Below are positions 32,725-42,900 of a stretch of 64,000 nucleotides of DNA, in pieces. Every line of letters begins with the position of its first letter. The first letter of the stretch is position 1. The stretch lies in assembly GCF_030209755.1 (NCBI RefSeq), contig NZ_JARVRH010000001.1:98524-162523 (forward strand), in the 5' to 3' direction. The notes beneath the pieces were generated by a model that had not been told where the DNA came from, made no database searches, and saw only the letters and a program-made list of their open reading frames with translations. A program made the translations under genes and the position numbers. This DNA comes from Arthrobacter sp. efr-133-TYG-118. Its GTDB lineage: Bacteria > Actinomycetota > Actinomycetes > Actinomycetales > Micrococcaceae.

Positions 32725-33732
32725 ATGCGTCCAATGAACGCACTGCGCGCCATCGCTGTCGCTGCAGGCCTTGCCTTCGCAGCCACCGGCTGCGGCGTGA
32801 CCGGCGGCGCCGACGCCGGAAAGACGAGCAGCGCCCCTGCCGGCCCGCTGACCGGGCTCCGGATCATGGTCCCCAACACCCCCGGCGGCGGCTACGACAC
32901 GACGGCCCGCACAGCAGCCAAGGTCATGGGTGACACTAAGACCGCCACGAACGTCGAAGTCTTCAACCTGGCCGGCGCCGGCGGCACAGTCGGCCTGGCG
33001 CGCTTGGTCAACGAAAGGGGCAACAAGGACCTCGCCATGCTCATGGGTCTGGGCGTGGTTGGCGCCAGCTACACCAACAAATCCGAGGCGAAGCTGACGG
33101 CCACCACTCCCCTCGCCCGCCTCATCCAGGAACCCGGCGCCATCATGGTCGGCAAAGATTCCCCGTACAAGACCATCGACGATCTGGTGAAGGTCTGGAA
33201 AGAGGACCCTTCCAAGGTTTCGGTCGGCGGTGGCTCGTCCCCTGGCGGCCCTGACCATTTGCTCCCGATGCAGCTCGCCAAGGCAGTTGGCATCGACCCC
33301 AAGAAGGTCAACTTCGTCTCGTTCGACGGCGGCGGCGACCTGCTTCCGGCGATCCTTGGCAACAAGGTCGGCTTCGCGGCATCCGGCGCCGGTGAATACC
33401 TCCAGCAGATCAAGTCCGGCGAAGTACGGGTGCTGGCAACGAGCGGCGAGTCACGTCTGGAAGGCGTTAATGCCCCGACACTGAAGGAATCCAAAATCGA
33501 CCTCGTCTTCACCAACTGGCGCGGCATCGTGGCTCCCCCCGGAGTTTCCGACGCCGACCGCGACCGTATAGTGGACGCCCTGACCAAGATGCACGCAAGC
33601 GATGAGTGGAAGGCAGCCCTTAAGACCCGCGGCTGGTCCGACGCATTCATCACCGGCAATGAGTTCAAGACCTTCCTCACGGACCAGGACAAGAGGGTGG
33701 CCGACGTACTGAAGGAACTGGGGCTGGCGTGA
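32725..33732 (+). CDS. tctC: tripartite tricarboxylate transporter, solute-binding lipoprotein TctC
   Basis: A 335-residue substrate-binding lipoprotein. The signal peptide ends in a lipobox (A-A-T-G-C, Cys24 approximately), followed by a short linker and the Bug/TctC fold: LRIMVPNTPGGGYDTTART, NLAGAGGTVGLARL and FVSFDGGGDLLPAILGNKVGF. It captures citrate or a similar carboxylate and hands it to TctAB. First gene of tctCBA, divergent from the two-component system. Confidence 0.93.
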   Translation: MRPMNALRAIAVAAGLAFAATGCGVTGGADAGKTSSAPAGPLTGLRIMVPNTPGGGYDTTARTAAKVMGDTKTATNVEVFNLAGAGGTVGLARLVNERGNKDLAMLMGLGVVGASYTNKSEAKLTATTPLARLIQEPGAIMVGKDSPYKTIDDLVKVWKEDPSKVSVGGGSSPGGPDHLLPMQLAKAVGIDPKKVNFVSFDGGGDLLPAILGNKVGFAASGAGEYLQQIKSGEVRVLATSGESRLEGVNAPTLKESKIDLVFTNWRGIVAPPGVSDADRDRIVDALTKMHASDEWKAALKTRGWSDAFITGNEFKTFLTDQDKRVADVLKELGLA

Positions 33733-34250
33733 CGCAGCAAGCCACCGCCGCCGGAAAACCGGCGGCAGGTACAGGCCGCTCCGAGCTCGGCATTGCTGCC
33801 CTGCTCGGGGTGGCCGGCGCCGTCGTTCTCTGGGACGCATCACGGCTCGTAGTCCCGTATTCAGTATCAGATCCCGTAGGTCCCAAGACCCTCCCAATCA
33901 TCATCGGGAGCCTGCTCCTCGTCACTGCCGTGATGCTGGCCGTCAACGTCCTGCGCGGCGGCCGCGGCCAGGCCGAAGAGGGGGAGGACGTGGACCTGAG
34001 CCATCCCTCGGACTGGAAGACCGTCCTGCCCCTCGCTGGCGCCTTTGTCCTGAACATCCTGCTAATCGGCGTTGCCGGCTGGGTCGTCTCCGGAACGCTG
34101 CTCTTCTGGGGCAGCGTGTGGGCGCTGGGTGGCCGCAACTACGTCCGGGACGGGGTGGTCTCCGTAACCATGGCCCTCCTGACTTTCTACGGCTTCTACT
34201 TCGGGCTGGACATCAAACTCCCCGCCGGCATCTTGGCAGGAATCCTCTGA
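33729..34250 (+). CDS. tctB: tripartite tricarboxylate transporter, small membrane subunit TctB
   Basis: A 173-residue membrane protein with four hydrophobic segments, the usual size and topology of TctB. It starts with GTG in a GTGA overlap with tctC and ends one base before tctA. A hydrophilic acidic loop ([20 protein letters not shown]) separates the two helix pairs. Confidence 0.9.
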   Translation: MTQQATAAGKPAAGTGRSELGIAALLGVAGAVVLWDASRLVVPYSVSDPVGPKTLPIIIGSLLLVTAVMLAVNVLRGGRGQAEEGEDVDLSHPSDWKTVLPLAGAFVLNILLIGVAGWVVSGTLLFWGSVWALGGRNYVRDGVVSVTMALLTFYGFYFGLDIKLPAGILAGIL

Positions 34251-34251
34251 T

Positions 34252-35799
34252 ATGGATACTTTCAATCTCTTGCTACAGGGGTTCTCCACCGCGCTGACCC
34301 CCATGAACCTCATGTTCGCGTGCCTTGGCGTGCTCCTTGGCACCGCCGTGGGCGTGCTGCCAGGCATCGGCCCGGCCATGGCTATCGCGCTTTTGCTGCC
34401 CCTGACCTACAACCTCGAACCCACCAGTGCGCTCATCATGTTCGCCGGCATCTACTACGGGGGTATGTACGGCGGCTCCACCACGTCCATCCTGCTGAAC
34501 ACCCCAGGCGAATCGTCCACGGTCATCACCGCAATAGAGGGCCACAAGATGGCAAAAGCGGGCCGGGCCGCACAAGCCCTGGCCACGGCAGCCATCGGTT
34601 CCTTCGTGGCCGGCACCATTGGAACCGCACTTTTGGCGGCGTTCGCCCCCTTGGTGGTGAAGTTTGCGGTGAGCCTGGGTCCCTCCAGCTATCTTGCCAT
34701 CATGGTCCTGGGCCTGTTGACCGTGACTGCGGTCCTTGGAGCCTCGAAGCTCCGCGGCTTCGCATCCGTCGGCCTCGGTCTGGCCATCGGCCTGGTCGGC
34801 ATGGACCCGGTGACCGGCCAGCAGCGTCTGGTCTTCGGTATCCCCCTGCTGAGCGACGGCCTGGACATCGTAGTGGTGGCCGTGGCGATCTTCGCCGTCG
34901 GCGAGGCCTTCTGGATCGCCGCCCATCTTCGCCGCAGCAAAATGTCCACCATCCCGGTGGGTCAGCCATGGATGGGCAAGCAGGACTGGAAGCGCTCTTG
35001 GAAGCCGTGGCTCCGCGGAACCGCGCTTGGCTTCCCGTTCGGCGCCATGCCCGCGGGCGGCGCCGAGGTCCCCACCTTCCTGTCTTACTCGGTCGAGAAA
35101 AAGCTCACCAAGCACCCGGAGGAATTCGGGCACGGCGCGATCGAAGGCGTGGCCGGTCCCGAGGCCGCGAACAACGCGTCCGCTGCCGGGACGTTGACGC
35201 CTCTGCTGGCGCTCGGCCTGCCGACTAATGCTACGGCGGGCGTCATGCTTGCCGCCTTGATACAGTTCGGCATCCAGCCCGGTCCGCTGCTCTTCCAGAA
35301 CGAACCCATCCTGGTCTGGGGCCTCATCGCCAGCTTGTTCATCGGGAACACCCTGCTCCTGCTGATCAACCTGCCCATGGCACCGCTGTGGGCCAGGCTG
35401 CTGCGGATTCCCCGGCCCTACTTGTACGCCGGGATCCTGTTTTTCGCAACACTGGGCGCGTATGCGGTCAACCTGCAGGCGTTCGACCTGGTCATCCTGC
35501 TGGTCCTGGGTGCCCTGGGCTTCGCCATGCGGCGCTTCGGCCTTCCGATCCTGCCGCTGATCATCGGCCTGATCCTAGGCCCTCGGATCGAAAATCAGCT
35601 GCGCAAGGCGTTCCAGCTGAGTGCGGGCGACATCTCCGGGCTGTGGAGTGAGCCGCTCGCCGTCGGCGTCTATGCGGTTGTGGCACTCATCCTTGCGTGG
35701 CCGCTGGTGGCATTGGCCTGGCGCCGCTTCCGTCCGGGGGAGGAGGCTGTTCAGGTACCAGCTTCCCTTGAGCGCGATCCGCACCAGAGCCGGTTGTAA
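34252..35799 (+). CDS. tctA: tripartite tricarboxylate transporter, large membrane subunit TctA
   Basis: A 515-residue polytopic protein that forms the transport channel of the cation-driven Tct system. It carries the paired family motifs [20 protein letters not shown] with [20 protein letters not shown] near the N-terminus and [16 protein letters not shown] with [24 protein letters not shown] in the middle. Last gene of the operon, followed by a strong bidirectional terminator. Confidence 0.95.
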   Translation: MDTFNLLLQGFSTALTPMNLMFACLGVLLGTAVGVLPGIGPAMAIALLLPLTYNLEPTSALIMFAGIYYGGMYGGSTTSILLNTPGESSTVITAIEGHKMAKAGRAAQALATAAIGSFVAGTIGTALLAAFAPLVVKFAVSLGPSSYLAIMVLGLLTVTAVLGASKLRGFASVGLGLAIGLVGMDPVTGQQRLVFGIPLLSDGLDIVVVAVAIFAVGEAFWIAAHLRRSKMSTIPVGQPWMGKQDWKRSWKPWLRGTALGFPFGAMPAGGAEVPTFLSYSVEKKLTKHPEEFGHGAIEGVAGPEAANNASAAGTLTPLLALGLPTNATAGVMLAALIQFGIQPGPLLFQNEPILVWGLIASLFIGNTLLLLINLPMAPLWARLLRIPRPYLYAGILFFATLGAYAVNLQAFDLVILLVLGALGFAMRRFGLPILPLIIGLILGPRIENQLRKAFQLSAGDISGLWSEPLAVGVYAVVALILAWPLVALAWRRFRPGEEAVQVPASLERDPHQSRL

Positions 35800-35817
35800 C
35801 CTTTCGGGCAAGCAAAC

Positions 35818-35866
35818 CCCGACGGCGGCAGTCACCTCGCAAGGTGACGGTCGCCGTCGGGCTTTT
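35818..35866. terminator. bidirectional terminator between tctA and pstB
   Basis: CCCGACGGCG (35818-35827) pairs with CGCCGTCGGG (35852-35861), with an inner GTCACCT/AGGTGAC stem, followed on the plus strand by CTTTTC. It lies between two convergent operons. Confidence 0.85.
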
Positions 35867-35878
35867 CGCAGCCGGGGC

Positions 35879-36658
35879 TTATCCGAAGCGGCCGGAGACG
35901 TAGTCTTCCGTGGCCTTCTGGGACGGGTTGTTGAAGATGGTGGTGGTGTCCGCGAACTCGATGAGCTTGCCGGGCTTGCCGGTGCCGGCGATGTTGAAGA
36001 ACGCGGTCTTGTCCGAAACGCGTGCGGCTTGCTGCATGTTGTGGGTCACGATCACCACGGTGTACTCGTCCTTGAGCTCATTGATGAGGTCTTCGACGGC
36101 CAAGGTGGAGATGGGGTCCAGCGCGGAGCAGGGCTCGTCCATGAGGATTACCTGCGGTTCCACGGCGATGGCACGGGCAATGCAGAGCCGCTGCTGCTGG
36201 CCGCCGGAGAGTCCGGAGCCCGGCTTCTCGAGGCGGTCCTTCACCTCGTTCCACAGGTTGGCGCCGCGCAGGGACTTCTCCACGAGTGCGTCAGCCGCCC
36301 CCTTGCTGATTCTCTTGTTGTTCAGCTTCACGCCTGCCAACACGTTGTCGCGGATGGACATTGTGGGGAACGGGTTGGGCCGCTGGAAGACCATGCCGAC
36401 CTGGGTGCGGACAGACACGGGGTCCACGCCGGGTCCGTAGAGGTTGTCGCCGTCGAGCAGGACTTCGCCTTCAACGCGCGCGCCCGGAAGCACTTCGTGC
36501 ATGCGGTTCAGCGTGCGCAGGAAGGTTGACTTGCCACAACCGGACGGGCCGATGAATGCCGTGACCGATTTGGCTTCAATGTTGATGTTGACGCCTTCAA
36601 CGGCCAGGAAGCTGCCGTAGTAGACGTTCAGATCCTTGACGTCGATCCGCTTAGACAT
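35879..36658 (-). CDS. pstB: phosphate ABC transporter ATP-binding protein PstB
   Basis: A 259-residue ABC ATPase energising high-affinity phosphate import. Walker [10 protein letters not shown] is at residues 37-45, the signature is LSGGQQQR and Walker B is [13 protein letters not shown]. It is the last gene of pstSCAB, 48 nt after pstA. Confidence 0.97.
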   Translation of the reverse strand: MSKRIDVKDLNVYYGSFLAVEGVNINIEAKSVTAFIGPSGCGKSTFLRTLNRMHEVLPGARVEGEVLLDGDNLYGPGVDPVSVRTQVGMVFQRPNPFPTMSIRDNVLAGVKLNNKRISKGAADALVEKSLRGANLWNEVKDRLEKPGSGLSGGQQQRLCIARAIAVEPQVILMDEPCSALDPISTLAVEDLINELKDEYTVVIVTHNMQQAARVSDKTAFFNIAGTGKPGKLIEFADTTTIFNNPSQKATEDYVSGRFG

Positions 36659-36706
36659 GGTGTTCCTTCGGTGCTGTGGTTGGAAGTTTGCTGGTGGCCT
36701 GCTGGC

Positions 36707-37816
36707 TCAACGGCCGGCCTTGGGGGCGAAGATCCGGGCGATCAGCCTGGCGCCGAGGTTCAGGAGCATCACCAGGATGATCAGGACCAGCGCGGCACCC
36801 CAGGCTCGCTGGCTCGACGGGTCCGGGTTGGACGGCGAGGTCGGGTTCAGGATCTGCGTGTAGATGAACGTAGGCAGCGAGGCCATCCAGCCGCCGAACA
36901 CGTTGTTGTTGATGGTGGTGGCGAAACCTGCGGTGACCAGGATCGGAGCCGTCTCGCCAATCACGCGGGCGATGGCCAAGGTGACGCCGGACGCGATACC
37001 GGAAATCGCCGTCGGGATGACCACCTTGAGGATGGTGCGCCACTTGCGGACACCCAGCGCGTAAGCCGCTTCACGGAGCTCGTTCGGGACGATCTTGAGC
37101 ATTTCCTCGCTGGAGCGAACCACCACCGGAATCATCAGGACTGAGAGCGCGACGGCGGCGACCGCACCGGTCTTGGTGCCCGGGCCGACCACGGCGAAGA
37201 AGAAGGCTGCGGAAAAGAGACCTGCCACGATCGAGGGGATACCGGTCATGACGTCGACGAAGAACGTGATGGCACGGGCGAGGGCCCGGTCGTTGCCGTA
37301 TTCCACCAAGTAGATGGCGGTCAGCAAGCCCACCGGAACCGAGATGACGGTGGCGAGCAAGGTGATCTGCACGGTGCCCAGAAGTGCGTGGTAGATGCCG
37401 CCGAGGACCTTCGTGCCTTCATCGACGCTCTTGTTGTCGAGGGAACCCGTGACGCCGTTCATGGAAGTCGTCAGGAAGCCGGGGGTAATGATGCCCGGGA
37501 TGCCGTTCACGAGGACGGTCCAGATCACCGAAATCAGGGGCAGCAGCGCCACAAGGAACGAGCCGACGATCAGGCACGTGGCAAGCTTGTCGCTCGCCTT
37601 GCGGCCGCCTTCGACGGCTGCGCTCCAGCCGACCAGGCCGATCGCGAAGAGGATGGCGGACACGAGGCCCCAGCCGAAGGCGTTGAAGCCGATCAGCGCA
37701 AGGATCGCTGCGCCGAGCACAAGCGCGACGGCCAGGACGACATATGGGGCGAATGCGGGCAACTGGCCCTTGGTCAGTGCGGAGCGTTTGCGCGCCACGG
37801 GGGCTGTGACAGTCAT
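36707..37816 (-). CDS. pstA: phosphate ABC transporter permease PstA
   Basis: A 369-residue permease with six core membrane helices after an extra N-terminal pair of hydrophobic segments (about residues 20-70), an extension common in actinobacterial PstA. The inner-membrane-component motif EAAYALGVRKWRTILKVVIP contacts PstB. Its ATG shares one base with the pstC stop (TAATG), showing translational coupling. Confidence 0.95.
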   Translation of the reverse strand: MTVTAPVARKRSALTKGQLPAFAPYVVLAVALVLGAAILALIGFNAFGWGLVSAILFAIGLVGWSAAVEGGRKASDKLATCLIVGSFLVALLPLISVIWTVLVNGIPGIITPGFLTTSMNGVTGSLDNKSVDEGTKVLGGIYHALLGTVQITLLATVISVPVGLLTAIYLVEYGNDRALARAITFFVDVMTGIPSIVAGLFSAAFFFAVVGPGTKTGAVAAVALSVLMIPVVVRSSEEMLKIVPNELREAAYALGVRKWRTILKVVIPTAISGIASGVTLAIARVIGETAPILVTAGFATTINNNVFGGWMASLPTFIYTQILNPTSPSNPDPSSQRAWGAALVLIILVMLLNLGARLIARIFAPKAGR

Positions 37817-38748
37817 TAGTTGGCTCCCGAGAATTCTTTGTGCCTGGAGATGATCCAGCGTGCAATCATGTTGACACCCAGGGTGATGACGAACAATACC
37901 AAGCCGGCCGCGATCAACGTGCTGACCTTGAGTCCGCTGGCTTCAGGGAAGTTCAGGGCGATTTCCGCGGCGATGGTCTGGTTGCCGGTCTGGATCAGGC
38001 TTGCGGTCAGTACGCCGGAGGACAGGACCAGCGCGACGGCCATGGTCTCGCCAAGTGCACGGCCGAGGCCCAGCATGATGGCGCTCACGATACCCGGGCG
38101 GCCGAACGGCAAGACAGCCATCTTGATCATTTCCCAGCGGGTCGCGCCGAGGGCCAGTGCGGCTTCCTCGTGGAGCTTCGGGGTCTGGAGGAAGATCTCA
38201 CGCGACAGGGAAGTGATGATCGGCAAAACCATGACGGAGAGGACGATGCTCGCGGTCAGGATGGTCTTGCCCGTAGCGGAGGCCGGGCCTTGGAAGATCG
38301 GCAACCAGCCCATGTTGCTGGCGAGCCAGCCGTAGGCGGGCGAAATCTGGGGGGCAAGGAATGCCGCGCCCCATGCGCCGTAGACCACGGAAGGAATGGC
38401 TGCGAGGAGGTCCACCACGTAGCCCAGGCCCGAGGCGAGCTTGCGGGGCGCGTAGTGCGAGATGAACAGGGCGACGCCGATGGCAACGGGAGTAGCGATC
38501 ACAATCGCGATGACGGCGGCGATGAGTGTTCCCACCACGATCGGCCCGATGTACGCGAAGAAGCCGTGCCCGCCCTGGATGTCCGCGGGTGGAGCCACAA
38601 GCGCCGGGATGGCCTGGATTACAAGGAAAAGTGCGACGCCGAAGAGAACCGCAAGGATCAGGCATCCCGCGGCCAGGGTGGCTCCAGAGAAGACCTTGTC
38701 CCCGGCGCGCCCGGCACCTTGGGAAGTGGTCAAGGAGTTGGTGGTCAC
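37816..38748 (-). CDS. pstC: phosphate ABC transporter permease PstC
   Basis: A 310-residue permease with six membrane helices and the coupling motif EEAALALGATRWEMIKMAVLPFGRPGI. GTG at 38748 is chosen because AAGGA lies at a suitable distance and the family begins with V/M-T-T-x-S-L-T-T-S-Q here; a GTG at 38769 is an alternative. It follows pstS after a 139-bp gap with two hairpins. Confidence 0.93.
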   Translation of the reverse strand: MTTNSLTTSQGAGRAGDKVFSGATLAAGCLILAVLFGVALFLVIQAIPALVAPPADIQGGHGFFAYIGPIVVGTLIAAVIAIVIATPVAIGVALFISHYAPRKLASGLGYVVDLLAAIPSVVYGAWGAAFLAPQISPAYGWLASNMGWLPIFQGPASATGKTILTASIVLSVMVLPIITSLSREIFLQTPKLHEEAALALGATRWEMIKMAVLPFGRPGIVSAIMLGLGRALGETMAVALVLSSGVLTASLIQTGNQTIAAEIALNFPEASGLKVSTLIAAGLVLFVITLGVNMIARWIISRHKEFSGAN

Positions 38749-38780
38749 TTCACGATCCTTCAGATTCACTCAAAAATGGC

Positions 38781-38874
38781 CAAGTTCCCCGCCCTGTCCG
38801 GTGATGTTTCACCAGCGCGGGACGGGGAACCTCGATATTCAGGGTAGTGGTGCCGCGGTCCGCAGCACCACTAC
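38781..38874 (-). other. pair of hairpins between pstS and pstC
   Basis: GTAGTGGTGC (38844-38853) and its complement (38865-38874) form a 10-bp stem just after pstS. A second imperfect stem joins GTTCCCCG-type arms (about 38781-38788 with 38824-38831). In many bacteria such stems stabilise pstS mRNA and attenuate the permease genes; that role is inferred. Confidence 0.55.
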
Positions 38875-38887
38875 TCCATTGTGGTCC

Positions 38888-40009
38888 TTAGGCCTTGGCC
38901 TTGATGGAGTCAAGAGCGGCCTTTGCCTTGTCCTGCAGCGCCTTGGAGAGCGGAGCGGACTTGGCTGAGCCGGCAGCAGCCTGCTGGCCGGCGTCGGAGA
39001 CAACGTAGCTCTCGAATGCCTTGACCAGGTCAGCGGTTGCCTGCTTGTCGTAGGTGGTGCAGACGACGTGGTAGGAAACCAGGACTACCGGGTAGGCCGA
39101 GGAATCCGTGGTGGTGCGGTCGAGCTTGATGGAAAGGTCGCCGGTCGGGCGGCCGGCAACGGGCTTGCCCAGTTCAACAGCCTTGGCAGCAGCCGCAGGG
39201 GAGATCTTGACGAAGTCCGAGCCAACCTTGATCTGTGCGGTGCCAAGCTTGCCGGAGACTGCGGAGTCGTCAGCGTAGGTCACGGCGCCGGGGGTGTCGG
39301 TGACGGTCTTGACGACGCCGGAGGTGCCCTTGGCGTTCTCGCCCTTCAGGGAAGCAGGCCAAACGCCGGCAGCCTTGTCGGTCCAGACAGAGGGAGCCGC
39401 AGATGCGAGGTAGTCCGTGAAGTTCTGGGTGGTGCCGGAGTCGTCAGAGCGGTTGACCGGGGTGACCTTGAGGTCCGGAAGCGTGACGCCGGCGTTCAGG
39501 GCGGCGATTGCCGGGTCGTTCCAGTTGTTGATCTGGCCGCGGAAGATCTTCGCAACGGTGTCGGCGTCGAGCTTCAAGTCCTTGACGTTAGGAACGTTGA
39601 AGGCAACGGCGATCGGGGAGATGTACACCGGGATGTTGATAGCACCATCGGTGCCGCACTTGGTCTTGGAGGTGGCCAGCTCAGCGTCGGTCAGGTAGGC
39701 GTCAGAGCCTGCGAACTGTGCGGAGCCGTCGAGGATGGCCTTACGGCCTGCGCCCGAGCCGTCCGGGGAGTACTGAACGGTGGCACCCGGGTTCGCGGAA
39801 GCGAAGTTGGTCTTCCAGGCGTCCATTGCGGCGCCCTGCGCCGAGGAGCCGATACCGGTCAGGGTGCCGGTGACCTTGACGCCTGCGGCGCTCGGGGTGG
39901 CTGCGGGGGTGGCGCCGGTTGCGTTGTCCGAACCGCAAGCGGTCAGCGCAAGGGCGCCGACTGCGAGGACCGCGATTGCCGCATTGCGGCCGAAGCGAGT
40001 TGCCTTCAC
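38888..40009 (-). CDS. pstS: phosphate-binding lipoprotein PstS
   Basis: A 373-residue phosphate-binding lipoprotein. A GTG start at 40009 (AAGGGG upstream) gives a normal signal peptide with lipobox L-T-A-C-G. The mature domain shows GTLTGIGSSAQGAAMDAWK, YSPDGSGAGRKAILDGSAQFAGSDAYL, and NRSDDSGTTQNFTDYL, which are the phosphate-contact loops. First gene of pstSCAB and preceded by a PHO box at 40134-40155. Confidence 0.96.
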   Translation of the reverse strand: MKATRFGRNAAIAVLAVGALALTACGSDNATGATPAATPSAAGVKVTGTLTGIGSSAQGAAMDAWKTNFASANPGATVQYSPDGSGAGRKAILDGSAQFAGSDAYLTDAELATSKTKCGTDGAINIPVYISPIAVAFNVPNVKDLKLDADTVAKIFRGQINNWNDPAIAALNAGVTLPDLKVTPVNRSDDSGTTQNFTDYLASAAPSVWTDKAAGVWPASLKGENAKGTSGVVKTVTDTPGAVTYADDSAVSGKLGTAQIKVGSDFVKISPAAAAKAVELGKPVAGRPTGDLSIKLDRTTTDSSAYPVVLVSYHVVCTTYDKQATADLVKAFESYVVSDAGQQAAAGSAKSAPLSKALQDKAKAALDSIKAKA

Positions 40010-40133
40010 TGGGATGTACCCCTTCCAGGGATTCTCTGATGCGTACCGAGGGAGAAAGTCGGCATACGAAAGATTTGCGTACGTGTTTGTACCTTGATTG
40101 ACGGTAAGAGCCGCAGGTAACGGGATCGGCGGT

Positions 40134-40155
40134 CCAAAGTGAACGGAAGGTGAAC
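40134..40155 (-). promoter_or_regulatory. PHO box (two 11-bp PhoP direct repeat units)
   Basis: On the minus strand GTTCACCTTCC is followed directly by GTTCACTTTGG. Two 11-bp direct repeats starting GTTCA match the actinobacterial PhoP-binding PHO box described in Streptomyces. It lies 125 bp upstream of the pstS start and supports induction under phosphate limitation. Confidence 0.85.
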
Positions 40156-40291
40156 GGCTGTGGACCATTGGCTTACATGTGCAGCGTCACCCTTGCGCTC
40201 GGCGTGTCATGAGGGATTAAGTGACGCCCCTCACTTTGCGGTTCCTTCGGCGAGCCGCACTCCGTGAGCCGCTCCTGAATAGACTTGAGCC

Positions 40292-41422
40292 ATGACCGCC
40301 CCCCAAGGACTTTCAGCGAGCAAGAAATTCCTGCGGGCGCGGCTGCGCACCGGCTTCATCCGCAGCCGGAACTCGTTGGTTCCGGCCGTCCAGATGACCG
40401 TGTGCGCCGTGGGCGCCTACGCGTTCGCTGAATATATCCTGGGGCACTCCGGACCCCTTTTCGCCGCGACCTCGTCGCTGATCGCGCTCGGCTTCTCGCG
40501 GGATCCACGGCTTCGCCGGGTCGTGGAAGTCGGGTTTGGCTGCACCCTGGGGATCGTCGTCGGTGATCTGCTCCTCCACTGGCTGGGTTCGGGGATCTGG
40601 CAGGCCGCCGTCGTCCTTCTTTTCTCCATCCTGTTGGCACGTTTCCTGGACGGTGGCTCCATTTTCACCACCCAACTCGGCCTGCAGTCGCTGCTCGTGG
40701 TCTTGCTGCCCGCGCCGGCCGGGGGACCTTTCACCCGGAGCATCGACGCCGTCGTGGGCGGGGTTTTCGCGCTCCTCGTCACCATGTTGGTCCCGAAGGA
40801 CCCGCGCCGGGAGCCGCGCCAGGACGTCCGCAAACTCCTGCACGAACTCTCGGAGGTCCTCCGTGAGTGTGCCGACGCATTGATCAACAGCGATTCGACC
40901 CAGGCCTGGCATGCCCTCATCCGGGGCCGGAATTGCCAACCCCTCGTGGATCGGATGCGCCAGTCCCTCAAGGCCTCCGGTGAGGTGGCCACGCTCGCCC
41001 CCGCGTACCGTCGGCACCGCGACGAGCTGACCATGCTGGAGGAATCACTGGATTCCATCGACCTCGCCCTTCGCAACGGACGGGTGTTCGCGCGGAGGCT
41101 CACGAGCGCCATCAACCATGCAGCCTTGACGGACGAGGCGACGGACAGCATTTCGGAAGTCCTGCAGGACACTTCTGCAGCCGTCGAGGAGCTGTCGCTC
41201 GGCCTCGCGGAAGTGCACGACGGCGCCCGACGCGCCCATCTGCGCGGTGCGCGGCAGGACTTGGCCGACATTGCCACCCGGCTGCACCCCAAAATGCTGC
41301 ACGTCCAAAAGCTCGAGGGTGAAACAGTGGTGATGCTCTTCCGTCCGCTCATGGTGGACCTGCTCGAAGCCGCGGGCATGGACCCCCGGGAAGCCCGCGA
41401 CGTGCTTCCTCCCTTGCAGTGA
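40292..41422 (+). CDS. FUSC/aromatic acid exporter-type membrane protein
   Basis: A 376-residue protein. Residues about 28-165 form a bundle of membrane helices of the FUSC/ArAE type (AVQMTVCAVGAYAFAEYILG ... TLGIVVGDLLLHWLGSGIW ... LLFSILLARFLDGG). The rest is a cytoplasmic helical domain rich in charged heptads. The family includes exporters of aromatic acids, but no substrate can be assigned here. It is monocistronic, next to pst but divergent from it. Confidence 0.82.
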   Translation: MTAPQGLSASKKFLRARLRTGFIRSRNSLVPAVQMTVCAVGAYAFAEYILGHSGPLFAATSSLIALGFSRDPRLRRVVEVGFGCTLGIVVGDLLLHWLGSGIWQAAVVLLFSILLARFLDGGSIFTTQLGLQSLLVVLLPAPAGGPFTRSIDAVVGGVFALLVTMLVPKDPRREPRQDVRKLLHELSEVLRECADALINSDSTQAWHALIRGRNCQPLVDRMRQSLKASGEVATLAPAYRRHRDELTMLEESLDSIDLALRNGRVFARRLTSAINHAALTDEATDSISEVLQDTSAAVEELSLGLAEVHDGARRAHLRGARQDLADIATRLHPKMLHVQKLEGETVVMLFRPLMVDLLEAAGMDPREARDVLPPLQ

Positions 41423-41463
41423 GTCGCGCATGACTGTCCTACCCCTCCACTAGCCTTGTACGC

Positions 41464-42837
41464 ATGGCTTCCAAGACCTCACGCACTTCCAAGACACCCG
41501 CGTACAAATGTGCCGAATGCGGGTGGACCACGGTCAAGTGGGTGGGGCGCTGCGGTGAGTGCCAGGCGTGGGGCACCGTGGAGGAAAGCGGCGCCACGGT
41601 GGCGCGTACGACGGCGGCAACAACGGTTTTGGAGCCGGCCCGCCGGATTGCCGAGGTAGACGGCACCACGGCCGCGTTCCTGCCCACCGGCGTCGACGAA
41701 CTGGACCGCGTCCTGGGCGGAGGGCTGGTTCCCGGCGCGGTGATCCTGCTCGCCGGAGAACCCGGCGTCGGAAAATCCACCCTCCTCCTGGACGTCGCTG
41801 CGAAGTTCGCCCGCACGGGGCAGGACGTCCTGTACGTCACGGGCGAGGAATCGGCGGCCCAGGTCAAGCTCCGCGCGGAACGGATTGACGCGGTCGCGCA
41901 TACCCTCTATCTCTCGGCCGAAACGGACCTCGGGCAGGCGCTGGGGCAAGTGGAGAAGCTCGAGCCGAAGCTGCTGATTGTGGACTCGGTACAGACCCTC
42001 AGCAGCGCCGATGTCGAAGGAAGCGCGGGCGGCGTCTCACAGGTCCGGGAAGTCGCAGCGTCCATCATCGCCGCCGCAAAGCGCCGCAACATGACCACCC
42101 TGCTGGTTGGCCACGTGACGAAGGACGGCTCCATTGCCGGTCCGCGTCTCCTGGAGCATCTGGTGGACGTTGTGTGCCAGTTCGAAGGCGAGCGCCATTC
42201 GCGCTTGCGTTTGTTGCGCGCGGTCAAGAACCGCTACGGGGCCACGGACGACGTCGGCTGTTTCGACCTGAATGAAGCCGGCATCGAAGGCCTCGCCGAT
42301 CCCAGCGGCCTTTTTGTGTCGCGGACACGCGAGCCGGTGTCCGGTACCTGCATCACCGTGACCATGGAAGGCCGGCGCCCGCTGCTGGCCGAGGTGCAGT
42401 CGCTCCTGGCCGAAAGTGCCAGCTCACAGCCGCGCAGGGCCACGAGCGGCCTGGACAGCTCGCGCGTCGCCATGCTCCTGGCCGTGCTCCAACAGCGGGC
42501 CGGCTGCATCCTGCACAAGGACGACTCCTACGTGGCGACTGTCGGAGGGGTGAAATTGAGCGAACCGGCCACCGACCTGGCGGTGGCGCTTGCCGTGGCC
42601 TCGGCAAAGGCGCGCAAAGCACTGCCTCAGAGGCTCATTGCCTTCGGCGAGGTTGGCCTGGCCGGCGAGGTCCGTCCCGTTCCCGGAATCAACCAGCGCA
42701 TCCACGAGGCCCAGCGGCTTGGTTTCACCCACGCCGTGGTGCCCGCCAGCCCCAATGGACCGGGACCTGTTCCGGAGGGGTTCTCGGTCCGCGAGGTGGC
42801 ACACCTGGCCGAGGCATTGGAGTTGCTGATCACCTAG
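41464..42837 (+). CDS. radA: DNA repair protein RadA (Sms)
   Basis: A 457-residue RecA-like branch migration helicase. It has the N-terminal zinc finger (C16, C19, C30, C33), Walker A GEPGVGKST (98-106), the KNRYG motif unique to RadA, and a C-terminal Lon-like domain. It starts the segment whose order (radA, disA, mutY, clpC, lsr2, lysS) I recall from mycobacteria. Confidence 0.97.
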   Translation: MASKTSRTSKTPAYKCAECGWTTVKWVGRCGECQAWGTVEESGATVARTTAATTVLEPARRIAEVDGTTAAFLPTGVDELDRVLGGGLVPGAVILLAGEPGVGKSTLLLDVAAKFARTGQDVLYVTGEESAAQVKLRAERIDAVAHTLYLSAETDLGQALGQVEKLEPKLLIVDSVQTLSSADVEGSAGGVSQVREVAASIIAAAKRRNMTTLLVGHVTKDGSIAGPRLLEHLVDVVCQFEGERHSRLRLLRAVKNRYGATDDVGCFDLNEAGIEGLADPSGLFVSRTREPVSGTCITVTMEGRRPLLAEVQSLLAESASSQPRRATSGLDSSRVAMLLAVLQQRAGCILHKDDSYVATVGGVKLSEPATDLAVALAVASAKARKALPQRLIAFGEVGLAGEVRPVPGINQRIHEAQRLGFTHAVVPASPNGPGPVPEGFSVREVAHLAEALELLIT

Positions 42838-42900
42838 CGGCCGGGTTGGCCTCGGAGTGTCGGGCGCGGGCTTGGCCGCGTCCACCGGAAGATTATCCCC

